Shown: in pieces, positions 33,181-34,035 of the stretch
How positions within the stretch are numbered: the stretch's first letter is position 1
Layout: every line of letters begins with the position of its first letter
Origin: Nemertoderma westbladi
Taxonomy: Eukaryota > Xenacoelomorpha > Nemertodermatida > Nemertodermatidae
Assembly: GCA_032718475.1 (NCBI GenBank)
Contig: JAUCBJ010006293.1
Span: forward strand, 1 to 34,035
Direction: 5' to 3'
DNA length: 34,035 nt
Position numbers and translations under genes: made by a program
The notes under the pieces: model-generated
Seen by the model: the letters and a program-made list of their open reading frames with translations, nothing else
The model's database searches: none
Told to the model about the DNA's origin: nothing

Positions 33181-33770
33181 AAAGGGCTGAAGGTTTTCAT
33201 TTCGGGTATTTCTAAAATGTTTTAATTTCAGCCCACTAGCGGTAGACTGGAGAACTGCAGATGGATTAGCGTCCCCACAAAAACGCAACCGATGGATGGT
33301 CTACGTAGCGAGGATGTAATCTGCCAAGTTCCAGTTTGAAATGATCACAAATAACGAAATGATAGAAGGTTTTTCACTTTCAGATATTTCGACCTCTAAA
33401 ACGGCAAATTGTAGACGTAGATGGTGAACCTTCCCACAAAGAAAGCAACCAGTTTTCTAGTAGTCGACTAATAAATACAGTATCTACCAAGTTTCATCTT
33501 AAACGGATTGTAAAATCCAGGTATACTGTCGAAGGTTTTCACTTTCGGACATTTCTCCCTCTACCGCAGACTGGAGAACTGCGGATCTATCACCTTCTTA
33601 TCAAAGACGCAATATGTTGTATAGTACATAAATGCCAAGATCCAACTTAAATTATTACCGACCCCACAAAGACACAGGATGTGTTCTAACACATTTCTGA
33701 CAAGTTTCAGCATGAACGGATTAAAATCAGAGAAATGGGAGGACCAGGATATTTAATGTTTAGACATGTA
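33181..33770. repeat. Diverged ~165-180-bp tandem repeats, three to four copies
   Basis: AAGGTTTTCACTTTCGGA-like segments recur at about 33187, 33367 and 33533. Each is followed by GACTGGAGAACTGCAGATGG-like (33245, 33412, 33568), then CCCACAAAGACGCAACC-like (33275, 33433, 33600, 33664), and CCAAGTTTCATCTTAAACGG-like segments (33326, 33488, 33702). Copies are only loosely similar, so this is an old noncoding repeat; a short relic may extend left to about 33120. Confidence 0.65.
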
Positions 33771-34035
33771 GGGTAGCCCTCTAGCGGGAGCTGTTTTGGG
33801 GTGTGTGAAAGTCTCTAAAAAATTGTTGTTTTATTGATGCCCACAAATTTTTCAACTCGACAGCTTTAAATCCGACAACGTTATTAGCATGTCAAAATGG
33901 TAAAGCAACGACAATGACAACTACTTGCCATTATTGAGCCGCCCCTAAGAGTGTCAGTTCGCTAAGGCTCCGCCAAGTTCGTGGCTCGCCGTAAAACATT
34001 TGTAGACGTAATATACATATTTTAGTCTTTCTGCA
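33771..34035. other. No recognised feature
   Basis: The last 265 bp contain no coding frame or repeat I can support. Confidence 0.4.

Overview
The window is animal nuclear DNA, AT-rich, with spliced genes, a tRNA-like Pol III unit and large minisatellites. It carries parts of four recognisable metazoan genes: a vesicular glutamate transporter (SLC17A6/7/8 family, minus strand), an LMX-type LIM-homeobox gene (minus), a phospholipid scramblase (plus) and a very short filamin (plus). The proteins are diverged from vertebrate sequences, and the LMX and filamin genes are intronless over long coding stretches. A marine invertebrate, possibly an invertebrate deuterostome such as a tunicate, fits; the species cannot be named from the sequence.

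Layout. 1-7205 is a minisatellite of 31/32/33-bp units, truncated at the window edge. It is the 5' part of an intron of the glutamate transporter gene, whose TM1 exon (7206-7395) runs straight into it, with one upstream exon at 8356-8463. About 8.5-14.3 kb has no recognised gene. The LMX gene occupies 14522-15577 with a TATA-like box upstream. 15.7-23.4 kb is mostly noncoding, with a MITE-like inverted-repeat element, poly-C and poly-G runs, and a tRNA-like gene bracketed by inverted repeats. From 23443 the scramblase starts: three exons in the window, with intron 2 filled by a ~5.1-kb minisatellite (24322-29440) followed by nine tandem copies of a 37-bp splice-acceptor cassette. A mini-filamin (CH1-CH2, one Ig repeat, acidic linker, C-terminal dimerisation repeat) follows at 30852, with two compensating frameshifts in its last repeat. 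The window ends in diverged tandem repeats.

The most striking observation is that two unrelated genes carry tandem arrays made of their own splice junctions. In the transporter, each 33-bp unit consists of about 21 nt of exon end plus about 12 nt of intron start, so it repeats a consensus 5' splice site (GTAAGT). In the scramblase, each 37-bp unit consists of 16 nt of intron end plus 21 nt of exon start, so it repeats the 3' splice site nine times and appears to supply a branchpoint-like CTAAT to the next copy. Apart from lying in the same window, the four genes show no obvious functional cooperation.
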